From the NCBI GenBank assembly GCA_964621445.1, contig CAZUNO010000014.1, positions 11,991 to 75,990 of the forward strand: a stretch of DNA of 64,000 nucleotides. Direction: 5' to 3'. The notes below the pieces were generated by a model. The model ran no database searches. It was not told where the DNA came from and worked only from the letters and a program-made list of their open reading frames with translations. Source of the stretch: CAZUNO01 sp964621445 [NCBI: Candidatus Hadarchaeota archaeon] (lineage in GTDB: Archaea; CAYQAE01; CAYVLA01). Positions 8,944 to 19,024 of this stretch are shown piece after piece (the first letter of the stretch is position 1; each line of letters opens with the position of its first letter). A program made the position numbers and the translations under genes.

Positions 8944-8979
8944 GATTGCCCCGCCAAAATCGCCCGGCAGTGAAGGAGT

Positions 8980-10311
8980 ATGGTGGAAAAACCGAACATA
9001 TTAGTCATGATGTGCGATCATCACCGTTACGATGCTCTGGGTTGTCTGGGCAATCCTTTGGCAAACACCCCAAACCTTGACGAGCTGGCTTCCCGAAGCC
9101 TACGATTTGAGAATTGCTTCAACCAGGCCCCGGTGTGCTCTCCGGCGCGTCACTCTCTGGCAACCGGCAGGTATGCCCACGCCCATGGGGTGATGTCCAA
9201 CCGCCATATGCCCTACCCCGGAATGGTGACCATAGCGCACGCGGTGCAGCCACTGGGCTATAGGCGTTTCCAGCTGGGCCATATGCACTGGAAGAACCTG
9301 GAAATGGACACCGGGTACGAGCCCTGGGTGACCTTTGGGGACTGGCGCAAGACAATGCCCCAGGCGGTTCTGGACCGCTACGATTGGGAGAACCAGAACG
9401 TGACCCGCCGCACCACGGGCGGTCCAAGCACCCGATCCGCTGACCAGTACTCGGGGCACTTCATTGCCGAAAAGGCCGTGGAAAAGATCGAGTCCGCCGT
9501 AGATAACGATGAGAGATTTCTCTGCTGGACCGCTTTTCACGAGCCACACCCGCCGTTCTACCCGCCCGAGGAGATCTATCGAAAGTTTGAGCAGGCGGAT
9601 ATTGAATTGCCCCAGCAGTCTGGAGTCGATCACAGACCGCCCCATGAATACGTCCTGAGGAAAAGAAGGGAGTGGAGCCACCTAACGGAGGTCGAGGTAC
9701 GCCAGATGATGACCGGCTACTATGGCCTGGTTGAGCTGGTCGACGGCTACTGTGGCAGGGTCCTGAAATCCCTGGATGAACTGGGTATTCGCGATGAGAC
9801 CATCGTGATATGGACCGTGGACCACGGTGATCAGATGTGGGAGCACGAGCTATTCCTGAAGTTCAATATGTATGAGGGTTCGGTACACGTGCCCCTGCTG
9901 GTGGATATCCCGGGAGTTTCACCCGGGGTACGAAAGGAGCTGGTTGAACACGTCGATATATTCCCCACCATCTGCGATCTGGTTGGCGCGGATATCCCCC
10001 CGACGGTCCAGGGGAGATCACTCGAGCCCCTTCTCGACGAAGGAACCACACCGGCTGGATGGCGAGATGCGGCCTTCAGCGAGATGCGGGGGAGCGATGG
10101 TACACTCCTTCAGATGGTGCGAACTGGGTCCTCCAAGTTGATCACCTACGATGGCGTGCCCGGGGAATTCTACGATCTGGAGGAGGATCCCGGGGAACTC
10201 GACAACCGGCTCTCCGACCCACGGTACAAGGAGACCGCCTCCAGGCTTCTGGGAAGAATGAAGGAATGGGAGAGGGATACGGAGCCCAATTACCAAGATG
10301 GTAATGGATAG
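8980..10311 (+). CDS. Type I sulfatase (Cys-type), sulfatase 1
   Basis: 443 residues of the alkaline-phosphatase-like sulfatase family. The formylglycine signature is CSPAR at residues 53-57, followed by HSLATGRY. Metal-binding elements are CDHHRYD near the N-terminus and VDHGDQMWEHEL in the C-terminal half; the usual Asp-Asp pair is replaced by Asp-His. The end (FYDLEEDPGELDNR) is the typical C-terminal motif. No signal peptide is seen, so it is predicted cytoplasmic or exported by another route. Substrate is unknown. No formylglycine-generating enzyme is in the window. Confidence 0.9.
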   Translation: MVEKPNILVMMCDHHRYDALGCLGNPLANTPNLDELASRSLRFENCFNQAPVCSPARHSLATGRYAHAHGVMSNRHMPYPGMVTIAHAVQPLGYRRFQLGHMHWKNLEMDTGYEPWVTFGDWRKTMPQAVLDRYDWENQNVTRRTTGGPSTRSADQYSGHFIAEKAVEKIESAVDNDERFLCWTAFHEPHPPFYPPEEIYRKFEQADIELPQQSGVDHRPPHEYVLRKRREWSHLTEVEVRQMMTGYYGLVELVDGYCGRVLKSLDELGIRDETIVIWTVDHGDQMWEHELFLKFNMYEGSVHVPLLVDIPGVSPGVRKELVEHVDIFPTICDLVGADIPPTVQGRSLEPLLDEGTTPAGWRDAAFSEMRGSDGTLLQMVRTGSSKLITYDGVPGEFYDLEEDPGELDNRLSDPRYKETASRLLGRMKEWERDTEPNYQDGNG

Positions 10312-10969
10312 CAAGCGAGGCCCGTTTTCCATCTCTTGGAAATGAGAGGGCAATGCTTTAGGGGAAGATGACGAATACTTCTACAGGTCAAGATCCATTT
10401 GAGGTATTGGGGATATTTTTTCGAATGGAAGGCCAGACCATATTGATATAAACCACACAGTCGATTCTCACCTGCTAATTGAAATCAGATTTTTGAGTTG
10501 CGATAGTGTGTTTGATCATTCTAGTAGATCTTCCCGATGTCGATATCCTTTCCTTTTTTTTCCCCGTTTTTCTCTCCCTTCTCGGTCCTTGCTATACAAA
10601 TGCCTCGTGGCAAACCTGGCACTCTATGAAATGGGAGTATTCATCTGTCATTCCCCAGTGGCTTCCCGAAAGAAATCCATATTTGGATTTTTTCAGAAGG
10701 GCGGAAAAGGTGATGTATCTTTTGGGTCCTCCACCTGGAAACTGCTTAAAAACGCCTCTTTGGGCTGCATGTTCCCCCTAAACATTCAATGGACGGGATA
10801 GAATGTACTAAGCTGATATAAATTACCCGCCGTTATTCGGGAATATATCCATACCACGCGCGCCAATCCGAATCTAGCGATGGCTTCAATAGGGTGAGAT
10901 GCACGGGCTATTTCCTTTACGGAAGTAAAATATTTAGGGAGTCCCCGTGTCACCGTCCGCGGTGAGATT
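10312..10969. other. Intergenic region, possible gene relic
   Basis: No supported gene in about 660 nt. One plus frame at about 10506-10781 contains a stretch (SMKWEYSSVIPQWLPERN) that looks protein-like, but its upstream part is not, so it may be a relic. An A/T-rich box (AAAATATTTA, about 10937-10946) precedes the small membrane protein gene. Confidence 0.35.
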
Positions 10970-11197
10970 ATGCAAATAGAGGGTCTAGAATTCCTGGGTC
11001 TCTCTGGAATGTTCTGCTGTATTCCCCTCATCTGGTTTATAGTATCCGTCCTACTCTGTGTCTGGGTGTACAGGGACGCCGAGGCTAGGGGCATGGAGGG
11101 AGCCCTTTGGCTGATCATTGTGCTGATAACCGGTATCCTGGGACTTATCGTCTACCTAATAGTGAGAGAGGATAAGAAGCAAACCACATCGGGTTGA
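10970..11197 (+). CDS. Small membrane protein, two predicted helices
   Basis: 75 residues. Two hydrophobic helices (about 14-35 and 46-66) flank a short loop VYRDAEARGMEGALW, a pattern common in small archaeal and bacterial membrane proteins related to the PLDc_N/phospholipase-D N-terminal type. A GGTGAG ribosome site sits 5 nt before the ATG. The tail is charged (VREDKKQ). It lies 22 nt before the DUF2085-like gene, probably in one transcript. Function unknown. Confidence 0.7.
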   Translation: MQIEGLEFLGLSGMFCCIPLIWFIVSVLLCVWVYRDAEARGMEGALWLIIVLITGILGLIVYLIVREDKKQTTSG

Positions 11198-11219
11198 AAG
11201 GCGGGTATGGGTAGTTCCG

Positions 11220-11858
11220 GTGCTCAGCACGGAAGGGATCCTGGTAGAGACCTTCAATTTCATAGGGGGTCTGATCTGTCACCAGCTACCGGAAAGGACA
11301 CTCATCATGGGATCCACCCTGCTACCGGTCTGCGCCCGGGACACCGGTATCTACATCGGGATCCTGGCGGGCCTCGCCCTACTGCTCATGCGCAGGGAGG
11401 GCAGGTCGGGGCCGCCCAACTTGTATTTGACGCTGGCCATGATGCTCCCCCTGATAGTCGATGGCACCACCCAGGTGCTCGGATTCAGAACCAGCACCAA
11501 CCAACTGAGACTGATTACCGGTCTTCTTTTCGGCACCGCTATCTCGCCCTTCCTGGTCTACCTGCTTCCCATTCTTCCCCCAACACGTAAGGTACCCATA
11601 CTAGGAAAGGTGATGCCAACGGAGTCCAGACTGGACGGGAAGACCTCCTGGCTTCCGGTCACCGCATTTTTTCTGGGCGTGACAATTGACGTGGGCATCT
11701 TTTTCATTATCGATGCCATGGCGGGTTTGCCGAACCCCTGGTTCTATTGGATTATCGCTCTACCGCTGATGTTTTCATTGATCTTAACCATCATTTTATT
11801 GCCGGCTGTGGTTATGGTATCCTTTTTCGACCTCCTAAGGCGTATCAAGGGATACTGA
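11220..11858 (+). CDS. DUF2085-like membrane protein
   Basis: 212 residues with about five membrane helices. The N-terminal signature ICHQLPERT followed by LPVCARDTGIYIGILAG matches DUF2085 (a Cys-His-Gln motif, then Cys-Ala-Arg and Gly-x-Tyr-x-Gly). The family is uncharacterised; the conserved Cys/His could bind metal. GTG start at 11220, close behind the small membrane protein gene. Confidence 0.75.
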   Translation: MLSTEGILVETFNFIGGLICHQLPERTLIMGSTLLPVCARDTGIYIGILAGLALLLMRREGRSGPPNLYLTLAMMLPLIVDGTTQVLGFRTSTNQLRLITGLLFGTAISPFLVYLLPILPPTRKVPILGKVMPTESRLDGKTSWLPVTAFFLGVTIDVGIFFIIDAMAGLPNPWFYWIIALPLMFSLILTIILLPAVVMVSFFDLLRRIKGY

Positions 11859-11960
11859 ACGAAAACCTCGCCATCGGAACCTCATAGAGGTTGTTTGCTC
11901 TAGCCGGGAAATGTGGCACAACGGTTTTCAAGGTGCTCTCTTTGGCCACATTCGCTAATC

Positions 11961-14055
11961 ATGTTTGAGCCAAGAAACGCCGAGACTGAGTTCACGACCA
12001 CTACCCCCATCACCTATAATATTGACTACTCTCCCCAACACCTGCAGGACCCGGGATATACGGAAAGGATCGCCGAGGCCCCACCAGTCCTGCTTCACGT
12101 TGGCCACGATGTGCCCTTCAAGAGCATGTACGGCCCGGCTGACCTCTTCGATCCCTGGGGTCACAGGAGGCTGAGCCCATCCGAGGTCCAGACCAGGATG
12201 GAGAGGATCGGAAAATATGTTGAGGAGCTGCACGAGGCCGGCTCTCCCCTGGTCATACCCTATATCTGCTCCATGTTTATCTTCGGCAACGCGGAGCGGA
12301 GAAAGGGGTTCTGGGAGTTCTACGATAACTGGGAGGAGTACTCCGATCTCGGTCTTGGTTCCAGGCCCAGGGAGGACCCCATAACCTGGATTGCCGGTGA
12401 GCCCAGGAAATTGGAGCACATGGATACCGCATGGGAGGGCATGGTTTACGAGCCCTGCATAAACCGACGCGGTTGGAGGAGGTTCCTACGGTCGGTGGTG
12501 GCCCTCATCGCCAGGGTGGGATATGACGGGGTGTTCAGCGATGTTAACGCCTCTTCCTGCGAAAATGCCTGTTGCAGGAGGCTTTTCGCCAGGTACCTCG
12601 CGGCCCGGTACACCGCCAGGGAGATGGAGGACCTCTTCGGCTTTAGCAATCCCCGCCAGGTGCGGGTGGGAAAGCCGGGCGACGGTCTGCTCTGGGTGGA
12701 AACGGTTAATTTCCGGGGAGAGCGCATGGCCGATCTATTCTCGGAACTCAGGAGGGAGGGAGGGAGGCGCAGAGATACCTTCATCCTCATTCCCAACCTC
12801 AGTCCTTACCAGCACGTGGACGGGGTCTGGGATCGAATTGGAAATGGCCAGGTCATCTCTAGTTGGACTCCGGTTTGCCCCCTGATAATGTTCGAGGAGA
12901 TGAATCAGCCCGGCCTTTTCGGTAAAGGGGTTGTTTCCAACTTCATTTTCCAGTATAAGCTAGCCTTCGCCAACACGACCAGGGCCGGATGCCTTCTATA
13001 CGGGGCCAAGGACTACCACGGGGTTTCAATAGCCATGGCCGAGGCAAGTTCCGGGGGCGGGGGCGCATTCATCCAGCCCGGCTATTCCTGCCCCGCGGTG
13101 AGGCGCCAGTACAGGACCTTTTATGAACAGCACCGGGGCCTCTTGAAGGGTCTTGTTCCCTATTCGAGGGTGGGACTGGTATTCTCCTACCAGCAGCTTG
13201 CATGGGGTAGTAGGGGGGCACATGGAGGATACATACAGGGTAGCCGAGGAGCTCATGGCAAAGCACGTGCTCTTTGACATCCTGGTGGAGAGGAACCTCC
13301 GTCCGGGCGAGCTGGAGGGATATGATCTGGTGATCGCCTGTGGCCTGGAAAACATTTCCGACCTCCAGGTGCAGACACTTCTAGGGTATATCGAGAAGGG
13401 AGGAACTCTGCTGGGCGTGGGGGAAATCGGGGCCAGGGACCAGAGGGGCCAAAAGAGGATGGGTGGCGCCCTGGGATCGATACTCGCGTCAAGTTGGGAG
13501 GACGGAGGTGAGGTGGAAACTGCTTCACACGGAGAGGGGCAATGCATTCGGGCCCCGAGCCTTGATCGTCTACTCTCCCCTGCCCCTTTCGAGCTGTTCA
13601 TGCTCTCCGAGCAGGAGTGTAACGATATTGACAGGATATTCGGGCTGATCAGGAGGTCGGAGGGAGATGAGGGAAAGCGTCGGAGGAACCTGGTGAAAAC
13701 GATCTACAATTCAGGATTGGATGTGGGGATTTCGAACTGCGAGGAGACCTTGAGGTTCAATGCCTATCTACGACCCGGGGGAGAGCCGGTACTAGCGATT
13801 CATGCGGTGAACTATAACATCCCCATACATGGAATGGGTGAGTCCGGACCGGTTGTCCCTGCGAAGGACGTTTCCTTGAACATGCCACTGCCATCAGGAT
13901 TCGAGCCGGACAGGGGAGTGATATATGACCCCCCTGAGATTGCGGGACGCCCCCTGGAATTAAGCGAGGATAATGGCACCCTAACCATCCAGCTACAGGA
14001 AGTGGGGATATACTCCCTGGCCGGTATTCAACTGGCAGAGAAATTGGGTTCCTAG
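11961..14055 (+). pseudogene. Glycosidase-like protein (TIM barrel plus GATase-like domain), frameshifted
   Basis: Two plus frames form one protein of about 697 residues. The first (ATG 11961) has barrel-like features: YDGVFSDVNASSCENACC, and late EEMNQPG. The second continues after a shift in a run of six G at 13213-13218 (AWGSRG then HMEDTYRVAEELMAKHVLF). It carries DLVIACGLENISDLQ and KGGTLLGVGE, like the amidotransferase-fold middle domain of GH42-type beta-galactosidases. Removing one G restores one frame. It is probably a glycoside hydrolase or a relative; no substrate can be named. Homopolymer error or true lesion. Confidence 0.6.
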
Positions 14056-14595
14056 ATGCCGGAGTCCCTCTCCTTCAGTACCTGCCTCACCTTGATGTAC
14101 AGAACCGGGTTGTAGATGGACATCACGGCGAACACTATGATCAGGATCACCATGATGAACTTCGCTATGCCATCGTTAATCCAGGAGATGGTGAACTCCA
14201 GGAAATCCGGGAAGGGATCTGCGAAGTGTGAGAAGTCGAAGGGGAAGAGCACGTATAGGTAGGCCATGGATATCAGGCCCAGTGCATCGTTGAATGCCTC
14301 CAGAGGGCGCACCGCGTTCTCCCTGCCGATGATGGCCTTGGCAGCTAGATGCACCGGCATCATTACCTGAGGGGCAAATACCAAAAAGGCGGCCAGGTCT
14401 CCAAAATCATCCGTGAAGAACCTGGTGGGCTTGTTCAGGTGTACCAGGAAAAAAACCGATTAATATGAGTCCCATGATGATGCCCACGATGGAGCCCACC
14501 CGATCACCGAGTTCGATCTCGTTCTTCTCGGCTACCGATATAATGTGACCTGAGAACATACCTTCCCTATCTACCTCCTTGCTCAAAATAATCAC
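14052..14595 (-). pseudogene. Membrane protein, frameshifted
   Basis: Two minus frames join at a run of seven A (14449-14455). With one base removed, IGFFLVHLNKPTRFF continues into DDFGDLAAFLVFAPQ and gives a single protein of about 180 residues with three to four membrane helices. The last helix reads FIMVILIIVFAVMSIYNPVLY before a charged tail. No family recognised. Its stop overlaps the stop of the glycosidase-like gene by 4 nt (convergent). Confidence 0.55.
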
Positions 14596-14745
14596 TTTTT
14601 TGGGTGGGAATGCTGCTGGTTGAAATTAATTTCGAAAATGGACCTATACTTATCATGATAGGATGCATCTCCTGAACCGCTGAAAGTAGGATTTGCTGGC
14701 CATGGATGATGACAAAAATCGGGTGAGGGGCCAAATTACGGGTTC

Positions 14746-15509
14746 ATGGCGCTGAAATACTTCCTATACATGGGAGCTATCGGCCTGGTCTCCCTGTTCC
14801 TAGTCCTGATACGGGGCTTTTGGGCTCACTATGGGACTTCTTAGTCCTGCTGATCATGACTCCCGTGGCCTTCGTTTCCCTATGGGTCGCGTTTTCCTAC
14901 GTCTACCTCTACCCAGTTCTATTTAGGGTTGGATCGGAGAAGGATTGGCTAACCGGGATCATGGAAGGCTGGAATCTTCGTGGAGACGAGAGAGTTCTCG
15001 ACGTGGGATGTGGGACGGGCAGGATCGCCATCGAGGCGGCCAAGCTCCTGCCATCAGGAAAGATCTACGGGGTGGATATTTTTGAGGGAATCATTGGCAA
15101 TTCCTTCAAGGTTCCCAGGAGAAACGCTGAGATAGAGGGCGTATCTCACAGGGTCCAGTTTCGAAATGGGAACGCCCTTGACCTGCACTTGGAGGATGGG
15201 ACATTCGACATAGTCACCATGGGCTCGGTACTGCACGAGATTCACGGGAGGGAGGATGAGATCAGAGCGATAAAGGGGGTACTTAGAGTGCTGAAGCCAG
15301 GGGGGATGTTCCTGACCCTTGAGCTGCTACGGACCTGGAGGATGTTTGTGACCCTCATGACCTTTGCACCGGTCTGGAAAACCGAGGAATACTGGCTGTA
15401 GATCTTTCGGGAGGCCGGGGCCGAGGTTTTTTCGGTGGAGAGGATCGTGAAGTTAATAGACGTGGCCGTGTTCATCACCGGGAATCCCGAGACGGTAAAG
15501 CCAAAATAG
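14746..15509 (+). pseudogene. Membrane-tethered class I methyltransferase with two lesions
   Basis: From ATG 14746 the product would have two hydrophobic helices, then a SAM methyltransferase domain with motif I VLDVGCGTGRIAIEA, an acidic strand-end YGVDIFEG and motif ALDLHLEDGTFDIVTMG. One base is missing around 14812-14820, splitting the first helix from the rest. An in-frame TAG at 15399-15401 (EEYWL-stop-IFREAGAEVF) interrupts the C-terminus, which continues in frame to TAG 15507-15509. Both lesions are at positions where homologous proteins read through. The substrate is unknown. Confidence 0.65.
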
Positions 15510-15660
15510 GGGGTAGAATCTAGGATGGATGTCATCGCCGGTTTTGGTCCCTAGTAGTCAGATCAGTGAACCACGAAGGTATAACCCGATGACAGGGCTT
15601 AACTAAGGCAGGACCCCTGACCTATGATCTTTTTCAATCTGAGACACCCTTACAACAAAC

Positions 15661-17721
15661 ATGAATAAAGACGGTGCATTTGTCGAAAAGGAGGGGGGAA
15701 TGCTTAAACTCGGAAATGATTATCTGGTGGTCGATGTGGGGATTGAGAGTGGGGAGGGCCCAAATGGGCTGTACTCCCCCCTTTCCGACCAAATCTATGC
15801 CGATCGTCCCTACCGGTATCGGTTGGATGACGAACTGGGAACACCTGAATTAGGGGAATACCAGGTCTCCCGGGAATCCGGTTCCATCGTCCTGGATATG
15901 TCCTGGAGGCTGGGCCCTATAAACCTGAACCACCGTCTTTCGATGGCCCATTATGAGCCCTACATGGAGGAGACGCTGAGTCTAACCAACACCGGTGAGG
16001 AGGACATGTACCTTGAAAAACTTCAGACCGGCTTCGTCCGTGGTATAGGCAGGGAGGGACGGGTCCATGAGGAACTGTCCCGGGATGTCATGGTTAGCGT
16101 TCCTTTCAAGCGAGCTCTCCAGGACAGGAGGGGCGAGTACCGGGAGTTCAGCTTCAGGGAGCTGGCCATAAACGGAGACTCCTACTGGTTCCCATGGGGA
16201 CAACGTCACCGGATGGATCACCTCTCGGCGGAGGGATGGATATGGAGTCATGATGGGGTCTGTCTCCTGGTGGCCAAGCATTCCCCAACCATGATCGAGC
16301 ATTCGGTTCTCTCTTGTGAACGAGAGGAGGATCAGGAGGCGCTTAGATTCGGGGGATCGACCGGGATACACGGCGATCCCGATCAGTGCGGGTTTCTGAA
16401 GAGCGGCTCATCGATCGCCCTCTCGGGTACCAGATACATTGTGGTGAAGGGCGGATGGAAGGAGGGTTACTACGCTTTCCGGGATTTCATGGACTCCATG
16501 GGCCACGGGACGCCCGCCGGGTTCAATCCTCCAGTACACTGGAACGAGCTCTACGATAATCCCCTGTGGTGGGAGGGCGACGGATACAAGGAGAGGAACC
16601 AGCTCTACACCCTGGGACACATGAGGGAGGAGGCCAGCAAGGCCCGGGAGCTGGGATGCGAGGCTCTTTACCTGGACCCGGGGTGGGATACCAGCTTCGG
16701 GTCATCCATCTGGCCGGAGTACAGGCTCAGGAAGGCGAGGGAGTTCGTCGAGCTGATGAGTACGGAGTACGGCCTGGGGGTCTCTCTACATATGCCTCTG
16801 GCCGTTTGGTGCGACCCCACCGCCTACCCGTTGGCCGCCCATAGGAGGGACCGCCGGGGAGAGATGCTTGACTCCCTGTGCAGCGCCTCCCCTGCTTACC
16901 TGGAGACAAAGAGAAGAAAGCTCCTGGATCTGGCGGAGGCGGGATTCGTCTACTTCATGTTCGATGGTACCGCCTTCACCGGCGAGTGCTGGGACCCCTC
17001 ACACGGCCACTCGCTTCCCCTCAGGAGGTCCGAGCACTGCGCGGCCATAGACGAGCTGGTCAAATCCGTCCACTCCCGGTTCCCGGAACTGATAATAGAG
17101 CTGCACGACCCCATTCTGGGAGGAGTTCCGGAGAGGTACGCCCCCATGCACTTCATGCATGGGTCCGATGGTTGCTTTGACGAGGGATGGGGCTTCGAGT
17201 ACATGTGGGACCCAATGGAGGACCTCATATCCGGAAGGGCCATTAGCCTCTACTACTATAACCTGGCCTACTCTCTGCCCCTCTATATACATATTGACCT
17301 GAGGAAGGATAACCGGAACTCCCTGGAGTTCTGGTGGTATGCATCCACCTGCAGGCACCTGGGGGTGGGAGGCAAGCACCAGGACGCGGAGGTTTGGAGT
17401 GCCCACAAGAAGGCAATGTCACGTTATCTAGAACTGAAAAGGTTCTACACCCAAGGAGTCTTTCTTGGCCTGGACGAGGAGGCCCATCTTCATTTCCTGC
17501 CCGGCGAACCGCGGGCGGTTCTAAACCTGTTTAACCTCTCATCAAAGGCGACATACAAAAAGGTAATTTTAGATATCCGCGAGATCGGCCTGGATTCCGT
17601 TGAACACGTTTCCGACGGTCAATTTAACCTGCATGGAAGGGAACTGGAGATCGAGCTGGAGATGGATGCCAGGGACGCCAGGGTAATAGAGATTGGGGGT
17701 TCGGCCCGAGCTAAGGACTAG
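15661..17721 (+). CDS. GH36-like alpha-galactosidase family protein
   Basis: 686 residues. An N-terminal beta-sandwich (about 1-280) is followed by a TIM barrel (LGCEALYLDPGWDTSFG, then VYFMFDGTAFTGECWD) and a C-terminal beta domain (about 600-686). The Asp in FMFDG is in the place of the clan GH-D nucleophile strand, and ELHDPILGG may hold the acid/base region. No signal peptide. It should hydrolyse an alpha-glycoside; the exact sugar is not inferable. The stop overlaps by 4 nt with the convergent amidotransferase-like gene. Confidence 0.8.
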   Translation: MNKDGAFVEKEGGMLKLGNDYLVVDVGIESGEGPNGLYSPLSDQIYADRPYRYRLDDELGTPELGEYQVSRESGSIVLDMSWRLGPINLNHRLSMAHYEPYMEETLSLTNTGEEDMYLEKLQTGFVRGIGREGRVHEELSRDVMVSVPFKRALQDRRGEYREFSFRELAINGDSYWFPWGQRHRMDHLSAEGWIWSHDGVCLLVAKHSPTMIEHSVLSCEREEDQEALRFGGSTGIHGDPDQCGFLKSGSSIALSGTRYIVVKGGWKEGYYAFRDFMDSMGHGTPAGFNPPVHWNELYDNPLWWEGDGYKERNQLYTLGHMREEASKARELGCEALYLDPGWDTSFGSSIWPEYRLRKAREFVELMSTEYGLGVSLHMPLAVWCDPTAYPLAAHRRDRRGEMLDSLCSASPAYLETKRRKLLDLAEAGFVYFMFDGTAFTGECWDPSHGHSLPLRRSEHCAAIDELVKSVHSRFPELIIELHDPILGGVPERYAPMHFMHGSDGCFDEGWGFEYMWDPMEDLISGRAISLYYYNLAYSLPLYIHIDLRKDNRNSLEFWWYASTCRHLGVGGKHQDAEVWSAHKKAMSRYLELKRFYTQGVFLGLDEEAHLHFLPGEPRAVLNLFNLSSKATYKKVILDIREIGLDSVEHVSDGQFNLHGRELEIELEMDARDARVIEIGGSARAKD

Positions 17722-18863
17722 ACCCTTCTCAGCCTGGTTACTCGTACTTCCCTCTGCATCCTCCTGCGAATCATGAGGGACCATAGGACGAGTCCGGAGA
17801 TTATGGCCGTGGAGGTAACCGCTAGCCACTCGGAAAGATAGACCCAGAACAGGGCCTCCTCCTTTAGGCTGGCCGCCTCCTGAGATATGACCCTGACCTC
17901 CTCGGACACCGATTCAAGGAAATCTATGGCCGGTTGGTAGTCCTGGTCGGCGTAATCGTCTATGGCCTCACCCATGCTGCTTTCGATGACCATCAGCTCG
18001 TTGGCCAGGGGCATGCTGTTGGCACCGAAGTTATCAGCCCACTCTATCATGGATAGTATGATGGATTTCTGGGTCTGTATGTTCCTGAACATCCGCCTCG
18101 CCTCCCGCCTGGCCGGTATGTCCGAGATCAGGTCCATTTCCAGGGAGTAGAAGACCATGTTGGTGGCCACATCCAGGGCGTAGGGGTTCTTCTCCTCCGT
18201 CCACCAGTCGTCGAATATGTGAGACACCACCCACTGCATTCCCGGGTTTCCCCCGCCTGGCCTCCAGGAAACCAGCCATGGCTGGCCGTAAGGAACTATA
18301 TCCGCCCATATGGTCGCTCCCTGTTTGACCTTCATGTCCGTGAACTGGTCCCCTACCACATCCTCGATTCCGTACTTCAGAAAAGGGGTGAAAACCGGGT
18401 GTCGGTTGGTCCTGAAATCCACCTTGTAGCTCCTGAAGTGAGGACTCACGCTTCCATGCTCGGATATGGGGACCACCTCGCGCAGTATTGTGGCCTCCCA
18501 CGCGTAGTCCCATCCCAGGCACAGGCCACAGAAAGCGGTCATCTCCGCCTCACGGAAGGCATAGTCCAGGTCATGTAGCTTCCTAGTGGTCAGATGCTGG
18601 ATGCGCGCATCGTGAAAGACCATCACGTCGTATTGATCGATGAGCATACCCCTGGTACGGGGATAATACACCCTGTCCAGCTTTCGTTTACCCCTACCTG
18701 AGAGGTCCGGGGGGAGGGGATAGATGTCATAGGTAAATATGGGATCCCGTATGAACAGAACTCTGAATGGGTTATCCCACATGTAACCGGAGTGGCCAAT
18801 CACGAAGCCGGATATCCGTTCCGGTCTAAGGGCCTGTGATCCAGGGACGACCAGGACCAGCAC
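17718..18863 (-). CDS. Secreted, anchored GATase1/ThuA-like protein (paralogue 2)
   Basis: 381 residues from GTG 18863. It has an ectodomain with WADIVPYGQPWLVSWRPGGG (a ThuA/GATase-like late strand), a helical segment, a membrane helix at about 342-365 and the family tail MIRRRMQREVRVTR. The start is doubtful: the frame stays open upstream and encodes IIRNNPGALVWLIITVLVLV, a better signal sequence, but has no ATG, GTG or TTG there; an ATT codon preceded by GGAGAT is the only candidate. The paralogue at 19025 is divergent, 161 nt away. Confidence 0.7.
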   Translation of the reverse strand: MLVLVVPGSQALRPERISGFVIGHSGYMWDNPFRVLFIRDPIFTYDIYPLPPDLSGRGKRKLDRVYYPRTRGMLIDQYDVMVFHDARIQHLTTRKLHDLDYAFREAEMTAFCGLCLGWDYAWEATILREVVPISEHGSVSPHFRSYKVDFRTNRHPVFTPFLKYGIEDVVGDQFTDMKVKQGATIWADIVPYGQPWLVSWRPGGGNPGMQWVVSHIFDDWWTEEKNPYALDVATNMVFYSLEMDLISDIPARREARRMFRNIQTQKSIILSMIEWADNFGANSMPLANELMVIESSMGEAIDDYADQDYQPAIDFLESVSEEVRVISQEAASLKEEALFWVYLSEWLAVTSTAIISGLVLWSLMIRRRMQREVRVTRLRRV

Positions 18864-18990
18864 GGTGATTATGAGCCAGACTAATGCCCCGGGGTTATTG
18901 CGAATTATATCTCCACGCCTGCAACTATGATGTTCATTTCCTATTTTATTCTTGCGGCTCCCCAGCCGGAGAGATGGCTCGACTACGCAG

Positions 18991-18998
18991 GTTAATAA
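18991..18998 (+). promoter_or_regulatory. TATA-like box for paralogue 3
   Basis: GTTAATAA centred about 29 nt before ATG 19025, consistent with a leaderless transcript. Confidence 0.4.
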
Positions 18999-19024
18999 GA
19001 AGGTAAAAAGTAAAGGGCCATGTG

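Noticed and set aside
14746-15509. TAG at 15399 read as pyrrolysine
   Set aside because: A second lesion breaks the same gene, and TAG is a normal, frequent stop codon in this window (for example after the methyltransferase at 1173 and several other genes).
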